Shown: positions 1-5,916 of the stretch, one piece after another | Layout of the letters: the number at the start of each line of letters is the position of its first letter | Numbering within the stretch: the stretch's first letter is position 1 | Notes under the pieces: model-generated | Database searches by the model: none | What the model was told of the DNA's origin: nothing | Seen by the model: the letters and a program-made list of their open reading frames with translations, nothing else | Program-made: the position numbers and the translations under genes | Assembly: GCA_026785985.1 (NCBI GenBank) | Contig: JAJAYX010000156.1 | Span: 1 to 6,099 of the forward strand | Direction: 5' to 3' | DNA length: 6,099 bases | Source of the DNA: Rudanella sp. | Lineage (GTDB): Bacteria; Bacteroidota; Bacteroidia; Cytophagales; Spirosomataceae

Positions 1-920
1 CCACCGCCCCCGCCAAGTCCTCCACCATTACCGAGTCCTTCTGCCGAAAAGTTCTGCTGATTGATGTTGTTAGCCGAAGCTAGCACCGACAGTTGTTGCC
101 CGTTGTTAAACTGATTGATCCCTACCTGCCCCTGAAACCGCTTCGGGCCGTCGGGTGGCTCCAGGCCATAGCCTAGCGACTGCCGCCCGAAAATGCCCCT
201 GCGCCGGTCGCGGTTGGTGATGATGTTGATGGTTTTATCGCGATCGCCATCGTCGATGCCCGAAAACTGCGATTGGTCAGACTGCTTGTCGTACAACTGT
301 ACTTTATCAATAATTTCGGCGGGCAGGTTACGGGTGGCCATCTTGGGGTCGTTCCCGAAAAATGGTTTTCCATCCACCAGTATCCGTTTCACGTCCTGTC
401 CCTGTGCTTTCACGGCCCCATCCCGATCTACTTCAACGCCCGGCAGCCGCTTCAATAAATCCTCGACTACGGCGTTGGGCTGTGTTTTAAACGAACCCGC
501 GTTGAACTCCAGCGTGTCGCCTTTGATCACCACTGGGGCACCATTCACCGTCACTTCGGCCAGTGATTTCACCTCTGGTTTCATCAGCAACGAGCCGAGG
601 GCCTGTTCGGGGTTTTCGACAGTAACGGTCAGGTTGCGCCGGAGCGATTGGTAGCCCACATACGTCACCATGACCTGATACGATCCTTCGACCACGTTGC
701 GGAACAGGAACTCGCCTTCGCCCCCCGTAATCTGAAAGGTTACCAACGATGAATCGCGGCCCCGGAGCAGCGAAATAGTGGCTTCGGGCAGGCCCTGCCT
801 GTTGGTCGAGTCGATGACCAATCCGCGAATGGTACCGATGCCTTTTTGCTGGGCAAATGTGCCGGGGGAAAGGAGGAAAAAGGAGAACAGCGGGACGACG
901 ATTCGGAGAAGTGAACGCAT
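1..920 (-). CDS. TonB-dependent outer-membrane receptor, N-terminal part (cut by left window edge)
   Basis: Only the first 306 residues are in the window; the frame stays open from the ATG at 918-920 to base 1. Residues 1-23 are a signal peptide (Arg near the start, hydrophobic LFSFFLL, cleavage near TFA-QQ). Residues about 29-115 form a carboxypeptidase-regulatory-like beta-sandwich (GTIRGLVIDS, later EGSYQVMVTYVGYQS). Residues about 120-235 resemble a receptor plug: VVEDLLKRLPGVEVD, then KRILVDGKPFFGNDP and DKTINIITN. The start of the outer-membrane barrel follows. This architecture is typical of Bacteroidota TonB-dependent receptors of the 'outer membrane beta-barrel family' type, which import a bound ligand across the outer membrane using ExbBD-TonB energy. 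The substrate cannot be told from this part. The segment ends in a Gly-rich stretch (GGGLGGGG). No Shine-Dalgarno is seen, and the start lies 18 bases after the stop of the GLPGLI gene, so the two are probably co-transcribed. Family call is confident; specificity is unknown. Confidence 0.9.
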   Translation of the reverse strand, partial: MRSLLRIVVPLFSFFLLSPGTFAQQKGIGTIRGLVIDSTNRQGLPEATISLLRGRDSSLVTFQITGGEGEFLFRNVVEGSYQVMVTYVGYQSLRRNLTVTVENPEQALGSLLMKPEVKSLAEVTVNGAPVVIKGDTLEFNAGSFKTQPNAVVEDLLKRLPGVEVDRDGAVKAQGQDVKRILVDGKPFFGNDPKMATRNLPAEIIDKVQLYDKQSDQSQFSGIDDGDRDKTINIITNRDRRRGIFGRQSLGYGLEPPDGPKRFQGQVGINQFNNGQQLSVLASANNINQQNFSAEGLGNGGGLGGGG

Positions 921-938
921 AGTGTGAGGGGTGGATTT

Positions 939-1802
939 CTAATTCCGCACCGGGTTCTCGGCCATCATCCGTTGCCGAAAACTGGCCATTGCCTTCCGGC
1001 GAATTTCTTCCATTGCTTTTTTCGACACCAACTGCGCCTTCGGATTGGGCCGGAGGGTGGCTTCGTCAATGGGTTTGGGGTCAATTTTGGTGGCTTTGTA
1101 GGCTTCCTGATCACTCTCGATTTGCAACACCACACCCTTGTCGGGGGTCAGGCTGGCCACGGGCGAGTAGGTGAAAGGCAGTTCAGTAGTGTACCAGATG
1201 ATATAGGGCGTATTTTTGAGATTGGCCGTAGCTTTCTGGCATTTATACCCCGCAATCTTGCGTGTTTTGTCGTCGGTCTTCCAGGTTGAATCGCGGACAA
1301 TGGGGCTGTCGCTGCGGTAATAATCGGTGGACACGGAGTCTTTTTTGATCGCCAGAATCGTAATCCGGTTTTGGGCGTTCATGTCCACAAAAGCCTCATT
1401 CTCGAAGGGCCGACGCATATTTTGCCGGTCGAACCGCCGTTGGTTACCGTCGCCCTGACCATCGCGGGTCTGGCCACCGTCGCCACGAGTACCATCGCCA
1501 CCTCCACCCATACGCATCATGCGCATACCACCAGCCATGTCCGATTTCTCCACCGCCATGCCGTTGGCAAACGACAGCGATTGCCCAAACGTAGTGGTTT
1601 GCGGAATGTCGAGCGTTTGGCCGTTGGGCATGGTACCACCGGGCCGAACTTCCTGCCCATTAACGTTTACCCGCACCTGCGACATATCAACCCTGCGGGT
1701 GACCTCATAACGAATCTCGCCCGACGAAATGGCTTCCTGAGCCGAAGCTGCCTGAGCCAGCAACAGGCCCCCGGCAGCTAATAGATAGTGATAGTAGTTC
1801 AT
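939..1802 (-). CDS. GLPGLI-family secreted protein (divergent motif)
   Basis: A 287-residue protein with a signal peptide at residues 1-21 (hydrophobic LLAAGGLLLAQA, cleavage ASA-QE), so probably periplasmic or cell-surface. The GLPGLI family hallmarks are an early GEIRYEV strand (28-34), a W followed by KIAGYKCQKATA (174, 182-193), then IIWYTTELPF (201-210). The name-giving GLPGLI segment that should follow is degenerate here: TYSPVASLTPDKGVVLQIE (211-229). Residues about 88-130 are an unusual Met/Gly/Asp/Arg-rich low-complexity stretch. The C-terminal tail (about 240-287) is basic and Lys/Arg/Met-rich. The family's biochemical role is not established; members often sit beside TonB-dependent receptors, as here. 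I chose the ATG at 1800-1802 because a signal peptide follows directly. The frame stays open upstream to an ATG at 1931, but that would add 43 non-conserved residues lying across the inverted repeat and promoter region, and would bury the signal peptide. Confidence 0.85.
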   Translation of the reverse strand: MNYYHYLLAAGGLLLAQAASAQEAISSGEIRYEVTRRVDMSQVRVNVNGQEVRPGGTMPNGQTLDIPQTTTFGQSLSFANGMAVEKSDMAGGMRMMRMGGGGDGTRGDGGQTRDGQGDGNQRRFDRQNMRRPFENEAFVDMNAQNRITILAIKKDSVSTDYYRSDSPIVRDSTWKTDDKTRKIAGYKCQKATANLKNTPYIIWYTTELPFTYSPVASLTPDKGVVLQIESDQEAYKATKIDPKPIDEATLRPNPKAQLVSKKAMEEIRRKAMASFRQRMMAENPVRN

Positions 1803-1815
1803 AGTACAAAAGAAA

Positions 1816-1825
1816 CGCAATTGCG
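1816..1825. repeat. Perfect 10-base palindrome CGCAATTGCG upstream of the GLPGLI gene
   Basis: CGCAATTGCG is self-complementary and lies 13 bases upstream of the chosen GLPGLI start, inside its presumed untranslated leader. It could be a small operator half-pair or chance. It has no loop, so it is a poor RNA hairpin. The sequence shows the symmetry only; a role is speculation. Confidence 0.25.
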
Positions 1826-1870
1826 GGGTAATGTTGCACGGAAGCGGCTGGTTCTGAATGAAAAGCCTGC

Positions 1871-1907
1871 TAAATATAGATGAGTGGGGTAAATCTATAG
1901 ACGAAAG
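1871..1907 (-). promoter_or_regulatory. Candidate promoter for the GLPGLI-receptor unit
   Basis: Read on the minus strand, TATATTTA (1878 down to 1871) matches the Bacteroidota -7 consensus TANNTTTG at all but the last base. About 24 bases upstream is CTTTCG (1907 down to 1902), which contains TTTC in place of the usual -33 TTTG; this spacing is somewhat longer than normal. It would give a leader of roughly 60-65 bases before the start at 1802. An alternative -7 box, TAGATTTA (1897 down to 1890), has the same last-base mismatch. Support is by consensus and by its mirror placement to the plus-strand promoter, so confidence is low. Confidence 0.3.
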
Positions 1908-1964
1908 AAGGGAGTCAGCACCGTTTGCCAAACCGCATGGACTCCCTACTTTCGTTTAGAGATT
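1892..1964. repeat. Large imperfect inverted repeat in the divergent intergenic region
   Basis: The arms 1892-1916 and 1940-1964 are complementary at 22 of 25 positions (mismatches at the pairs 1897/1959, 1900/1956 and 1908/1948). The best run is GAAGGGAGTC-type sequence pairing with GACTCCCTACTTTCG. The axis is base 1928, and an inner palindrome GTTTG-C-CAAAC (1923-1933) is centred on the same base. The element lies between two divergent genes and upstream of the candidate -7 box on both sides, so it would not be part of either transcript. That favours a DNA-level role, such as a binding site for a dimeric regulator or matched upstream promoter elements, over an RNA hairpin or terminator. 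The symmetry is directly visible; the role is inferred. Confidence 0.7.
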
Positions 1965-1984
1965 CGTTTTGTCCCCTATCTTTG
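1949..1984 (+). promoter_or_regulatory. Candidate promoter for the YfhO-family gene
   Basis: TATCTTTG (1977-1984) is an exact match to the Bacteroidota -7 consensus TANNTTTG. Upstream, CTTTCGTTTA (1949-1958) supplies either TTTA (18 bases before the -7 box) or TTTC (23 bases before) as an imperfect -33 element in place of TTTG. Transcription would begin near 1990, giving a leader of about 15 bases before the ATG at 2006. This supports that start over the upstream in-frame ATG at 1925. The upstream part of the promoter lies in the right arm of the inverted repeat. Confidence 0.5.
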
Positions 1985-2005
1985 CTCTCGTTGCCAATTG
2001 TAACT

Positions 2006-4612
2006 ATGAACCAAACCTCCCTTTTGCAGCCTCCGTCTCCACGTCGGCTAAGGCCGCATCTGCTTTTCGTGCTGGGCTTCCTGCTACTGGCCAGCCTCTA
2101 TTTTATTCCCGCGTTTCAGGGTAAAGAACTGCCCATGCAGGACATCCGGCAGAGCTACGCATCGACCATCGAGTTGCGCGAGTTCAAAAAACAAACCGGC
2201 GAGTTTCCGCTCTGGACAAACGCCCTGTTCAGCGGGATGCCCGCCTACATGATCGCCTTCGACTATCCCTACACCTTTGTGGGTCGCTCGGTCGATTTTG
2301 TGCTGAATCTCATTCCCCGACCTGTTAACTTGCTGTTTATCACCATGGTGAGTATGTATTTGCTGCTGCTGGTGATTGGCCGGAAAACCGAAACCGAGGA
2401 GACCGACGCGCAATCCGACAACAGCTCGTCGCGCCGGTGGCTGGCGGCAACGGGGGCCGTGGCCTACGCCTTCGGAACCTACCTGCTACTGGCGGTAGAG
2501 GCTGGTCACGTTTCGAAAGTGTGGGCCTTTGCCTATGCGCCGGGTGTGCTGGCGGGGGTGATTCTGGCTCTGCGCGGGCGGTACTGGGTGGGCGCGGCAA
2601 TCACCGCTTTCTTTGCCTGTATGGAGTTGAATGCCAATCACTTGCAGGTGACGTATTACCTGTTTATCCTGATCGTGATTTACGTTCTGATGGAAGGCAT
2701 CGCCCTCATTCGGGCGGGCAAAGCAAAACAATTGGGCTTAGGGCTGGCATTTCTGGCGGTGGCGGGTGGCCTCGGTGCAGCTAGTTTCAGCAAGCGGTTG
2801 CTGGTGTTGAATCAATACCAGAAAGAAACCATTCGGGGCCGCTCCGAACTGACCACCAAAACCACGGCGCAGGCTGCTAACAACTCCACGTCGGACACGA
2901 CCGTGGCGGCTTCGGCACCGGCGGCAACGAGTCAGGATGGGCTGGATAAAGACTACGCCTTCAACTGGAGTTATGGCAAAGCCGAAGCGTTGAATCTGCT
3001 GATACCCAATTTGTTTGGGGGCGGGTCGGGTGGTCTTGATCAGAAATCGGAGATGTATAAAGCCTTGATCAGCAAGGGTGTTGACCCGGCTGCGGCCCTG
3101 CAATTTGCCGAATTGGGTGCGCCCATGTACTGGGGCGATCAACCGGGTGTGGGCGGGCCATCGTATGCAGGAGCCGTGTTGCTGTTCCTGTTTGTGCTGG
3201 GCCTCACGCTCTCCACCAACCGCATTCGCTGGTATTTGCTGGTGAGTGCGCTGCTGATGATTGCCATTGCGATGGGTAAAAACCTGCTGTTCCTCAACGG
3301 GCCGCTGTTCGATTATCTGCCCCTGTTCAACAAGTTTCGGGCCGTGACAATGACCATGGGCATGGCTCAACTGTTCCTGGCAGCGGGGGCGGTGCTGGGT
3401 GTGCAGGTCCTGGCCACCCGCAACCTCTCGTTCGACCAACTGAAACGCCCACTACTCATCAGTTTCGTTCTGACGGGGGGCGTGGCTCTGGTTTTGGCCC
3501 TGTTGGGGAGTTCGTTCTTTACTTTCCAGACGGCCAACGATATTCCCGTGCTAGCGCAATATTTTGGCGAACAGGGTGCCACCGAAATGCTCCGCGCCCT
3601 CATCAGCGACCGCCAAAGCATGGCCCGCTCCGATGGGTTCCGCTCGTTTATCTTTATTGCCCTCACGGCAGGAGCCATTTATTTGTTCGTGACAAAGCGC
3701 ATCAAGCCAATCGTTTTCTTTCCGGCTTTGCTGGCCCTGATGGTGTTCGATTTGTACATGGTCGATAAGCGATTCCTGAACAACGGCAACTTTATCCCGA
3801 AAACCCAGGTGAACTCTGCCTTTGAAGAAACCCCCGCCGATGCTTCTATCCTGACTGATAAGTCGTTGAGTTACCGGGTGTGGGATCAAACGGGGAGTTT
3901 TATGAATGATAACCGGACTTCCTTTTTCCACAAGTCGATTGGTGGGTATCATGCGGCCAAGCTGCGTCGGTATCAGGAGTTGATCGAGTATGCGTTTCCG
4001 AAAAATACGCTCAACATCCTGAACATGCTAAACGGCAAATACGCCATTATTCAGCCGCAGCAAGACCCCAATGCCCAACAACAGCAACCCGCTGCACCCG
4101 TGGCACAGGCTAATCCCGAAGCTCTCGGTAATGCGTGGTTCGTGAAAACGGTGTTGCCCGTGGCCGATGCCGATGCCGAAATCGCGGCTATGCAAACACT
4201 CAACGCCCGCGACTCGATGGTAGTTGATAAACGGTTCAGCGAACAACTCGCGGGCTTGCCAACGCTCGACACCACCGGGGCTACCATCAGCCTGACCAAA
4301 TACATCCCCGACCACCTGACCTACGAAAGCAACGCCCCAACGGAACAGTTGGCGGTTTTCTCGGAAGTCTATTACCGGGGCGACTCCGACTGGAATGCGT
4401 ATGTAGATGGCAAAAAAGTACCGCACATGCGGGCTGATTACGTGCTGCGGGCCATGCGTGTTCCGGCGGGTAAACACACGATTGAGTTCAGGTTTGAGCC
4501 GCCCATTGTGGCTCTCGGCGATACCCTCGATCTGATTGCCAACGTCTTGTTACTGGCCTTTATTGCGGGAGCTATTTGGTTGAGTATGAGGAAATCGAAC
4601 GTGATTGCGTAG
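2006..4612 (+). CDS. YfhO-family multi-spanning membrane protein
   Basis: An 868-residue integral membrane protein. A first membrane helix (19-37) is followed by an extracytoplasmic loop with PMQDIRQSY (43-51) and PLWTNALFSGMPAY (68-81), as in YfhO proteins and other GT-C-like enzymes, where an early loop acid is often important (here Asp46). Further helices lie near 109-125, 145-163, 172-189, 193-208, 217-235 and 243-260, with more between about 385 and 585. Family-type motifs include AGHVSKVW, NHLQVTYY, YWGDQPGVGGPSYAGA (375-390), FNKFRAVTM (about 441) and SIGGYHAAKLRRYQELIEY (644-662). The C-terminal domain has DWNAYVDGKK and VPAGKHTIEFRFEPP (to about 833), then a last helix (841-861). Bacillus and Listeria YfhO proteins act in sugar decoration of teichoic acids; the role in Bacteroidota is unknown, though polyprenyl-sugar-dependent glycosylation is plausible. 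Low-complexity inserts lie at 283-315 (Thr/Ala/Ser) and 683-705 (Gln/Pro). The start at 2006 is chosen because a promoter box overlaps the upstream extension from 1925. Confidence 0.88.
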   Translation: MNQTSLLQPPSPRRLRPHLLFVLGFLLLASLYFIPAFQGKELPMQDIRQSYASTIELREFKKQTGEFPLWTNALFSGMPAYMIAFDYPYTFVGRSVDFVLNLIPRPVNLLFITMVSMYLLLLVIGRKTETEETDAQSDNSSSRRWLAATGAVAYAFGTYLLLAVEAGHVSKVWAFAYAPGVLAGVILALRGRYWVGAAITAFFACMELNANHLQVTYYLFILIVIYVLMEGIALIRAGKAKQLGLGLAFLAVAGGLGAASFSKRLLVLNQYQKETIRGRSELTTKTTAQAANNSTSDTTVAASAPAATSQDGLDKDYAFNWSYGKAEALNLLIPNLFGGGSGGLDQKSEMYKALISKGVDPAAALQFAELGAPMYWGDQPGVGGPSYAGAVLLFLFVLGLTLSTNRIRWYLLVSALLMIAIAMGKNLLFLNGPLFDYLPLFNKFRAVTMTMGMAQLFLAAGAVLGVQVLATRNLSFDQLKRPLLISFVLTGGVALVLALLGSSFFTFQTANDIPVLAQYFGEQGATEMLRALISDRQSMARSDGFRSFIFIALTAGAIYLFVTKRIKPIVFFPALLALMVFDLYMVDKRFLNNGNFIPKTQVNSAFEETPADASILTDKSLSYRVWDQTGSFMNDNRTSFFHKSIGGYHAAKLRRYQELIEYAFPKNTLNILNMLNGKYAIIQPQQDPNAQQQQPAAPVAQANPEALGNAWFVKTVLPVADADAEIAAMQTLNARDSMVVDKRFSEQLAGLPTLDTTGATISLTKYIPDHLTYESNAPTEQLAVFSEVYYRGDSDWNAYVDGKKVPHMRADYVLRAMRVPAGKHTIEFRFEPPIVALGDTLDLIANVLLLAFIAGAIWLSMRKSNVIA

Positions 4613-4618
4613 CGAACG

Positions 4619-5875
4619 ATGAGAACGCACATGACGCCCATACCGCCGGTGGGATGGGGCGGGATGTTAACGGATTTTGTACGAAAAGATCTGTCTGATT
4701 TCCGCCTGGGACTACTAGTGGTATGGGCATCCTGTGCATTACTGCTTTTGGGTTTGACGGTGGCATCACAGGCCCAATGCACCCGGCTTGGCGAACTAAC
4801 CGGAGCCTTGGGACTCCAGCCAACACCAGTGGGCTGTATCCCGTTTAGTATTACCGTGGTGAATACGAACGTAACCAAAACCCAGACCAATACCCGGTTT
4901 GTATTCGAGTATGACGGGCAGAACGAGACGAAGCTAACGACCAATCCAGTATATACATATCGGCAAGCGGGCGTGTATCGTTTACTGCAACTGTCTGATA
5001 TGGATGGCATACCCGCTCGAACATGTGCCGTTGTGACGGTCTACGATACATTACCTCCCTTGCTTTCGCTCCTTTCCTGTGGTTCCAGCCTAACGCTCAC
5101 TGTAGCGACTTCGCCCTTATCGCCCTATGAGGCATACCAGATTGACTGGGGTGATGGTCAACTTGAACGAGTACTACCCGCAGAAGCCCGAAACAAGGTG
5201 CATGTCTATAGTGCCGAAAACACGTACCGCATTCGGGTGAAGGGTCAGTATCACTTCGTTGAATGCGGAGGCTTAACCACCCGCTTGTTTAGCCCCGGAA
5301 AGCCCAAAAAGCCCCCAACAATTAGCCGCCTTGAGCCTCGGGGCCAGCAAATCGGGGTGTTTGTGAATAACGAAGACGAAGGGTTGTATGTACTTGAACA
5401 GCAGGTGGGAGCGGGTATTTTTCAACCGGTGGCCAACGGCTCCCGGGCCACCGCCAATCAACTGGTGGCCCCGCTCGATACGTCCCAGGTAAACTGCTTT
5501 CGGCTGGTGCAGGCCGACCCGTGTTTTCCCCCCATCAATTACGCGGCTACCTGCTACGAACCACCCAAGCCTAAACCACCCGTATCAACGGTGCCAGTGT
5601 TGAGTTGGTGGCTCCCCTCGGCGTTTACCCCCAACGGTGACGGCCAGAACGATACATTCGGCGTAATTGGCCAAACTGACTCCACGAATTTTCAACTGAG
5701 CATTCTGAACCGATGGAGTGTCCTTGTTTTTCGTACCACCGATCCTACCCAGGCGTGGAATGGTACTGTTTCGGGTGAGCCAGCACCAGTAGGAATGTAC
5801 GGTTTCTATATTCTTAATGGGCGTATCGGCACCGAAAATAATCAGAAAAGCGGAATGGTTTTGTTGGTACGCTGA
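4619..5875 (+). CDS. Secreted PKD-like protein with T9SS type B (gliding motility-associated) C-terminal domain
   Basis: 418 residues from the ATG at 4619. A strong hydrophobic segment (about 31-48) ends in VASQA-QC, giving a signal peptide cleaved near residue 52. PKD/immunoglobulin-like domains follow: about 74-145 (PVYTYRQAGVYRLLQLSD) and about 146-225, with the classic DWGDG at 176-180 and HVYSAENTYRIRVKG. A third beta-rich, fibronectin-III-like region spans about 230-314, then a Pro/Lys linker (PPKPKPP). Residues about 329-418 are a CHU_C-type sorting domain: LPSAFTPNGDGQNDTF (332-347), ILNRWSVLVF (362-371), AWNGTVSG, PVGMYGFYILNG, ending KSGMVLLVR. Such domains direct export through the type IX system and attachment at the cell surface. 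The mature part has eight Cys, possibly disulfide-bonded. It begins 6 bases after the YfhO stop, so co-transcription is likely. The start is uncertain: ATGs at 4631 or 4664 would shorten an otherwise long 30-residue leader. Ligand and role unknown. Confidence 0.88.
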   Translation: MRTHMTPIPPVGWGGMLTDFVRKDLSDFRLGLLVVWASCALLLLGLTVASQAQCTRLGELTGALGLQPTPVGCIPFSITVVNTNVTKTQTNTRFVFEYDGQNETKLTTNPVYTYRQAGVYRLLQLSDMDGIPARTCAVVTVYDTLPPLLSLLSCGSSLTLTVATSPLSPYEAYQIDWGDGQLERVLPAEARNKVHVYSAENTYRIRVKGQYHFVECGGLTTRLFSPGKPKKPPTISRLEPRGQQIGVFVNNEDEGLYVLEQQVGAGIFQPVANGSRATANQLVAPLDTSQVNCFRLVQADPCFPPINYAATCYEPPKPKPPVSTVPVLSWWLPSAFTPNGDGQNDTFGVIGQTDSTNFQLSILNRWSVLVFRTTDPTQAWNGTVSGEPAPVGMYGFYILNGRIGTENNQKSGMVLLVR

Positions 5876-5878
5876 CGG

Positions 5879-5907
5879 TGTACAACGGAGCACCGCTCCA
5901 TTGTACA
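5879..5907 (+). terminator. Stem-loop after the T9SS protein gene, candidate terminator
   Basis: Three bases after the stop at 5875, TGTACAACGGAGC (5879-5891) pairs with GCTCCATTGTACA (5895-5907) with one mismatch (5886/5900) around a 3-base loop ACC. The stem is long and stable, but it is followed by TAAATAACC and not a T-run, so it is not a classic intrinsic terminator. It may act as a terminator, a 3'-end stabiliser or a processing site separating the YfhO/T9SS unit from the dehydrogenase gene, whose ATG is only 9 bases after it. Confidence 0.5.
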
Positions 5908-5916
5908 TAAATAACC

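Noticed and set aside
1..14. Gly-codon-rich repeat at the left edge as a possible slippage tract
   Set aside because: Only the edge of it is visible, and Gly-rich loops are common in this receptor class; too little sequence to claim a repeat.
193..654. Plus-strand open frame of 153 codons
   Set aside because: It is the complement of the receptor's regulatory-like and plug domains, whose minus-strand reading matches a known family throughout.
924..1781. Plus-strand open frames opposite the GLPGLI gene, including a His/Thr-rich one near 1371-1781
   Set aside because: The His/Thr richness is the complement of the Met/Gly/Asp/Arg-rich insert on the real strand; no independent coding evidence.
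1892..1964. Reading the inverted repeat as a bidirectional transcription terminator
   Set aside because: The flanking genes point away from it, so no transcript from a visible gene would run into it, and there is no T-run beside the arms.
2738..3439. Long minus-strand open frame (233 codons) opposite the YfhO gene
   Set aside because: It lies wholly antisense to a clearly conserved membrane protein; its translation is Gln/Arg/His-rich with no recognisable domain, typical of a shadow frame in GC-rich coding DNA.
4757..4783. Possible lipoprotein signal in the T9SS protein because a Cys follows the signal peptide
   Set aside because: The residues before Cys54 are SQAQ, which does not fit a lipobox; ordinary cleavage after SQA is a better fit.
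4438..5010. Minus-strand open frame (190 codons) spanning the YfhO/T9SS junction
   Set aside because: It is antisense to both real genes, has no domain or start context, and crosses a gene boundary without any supporting signal.
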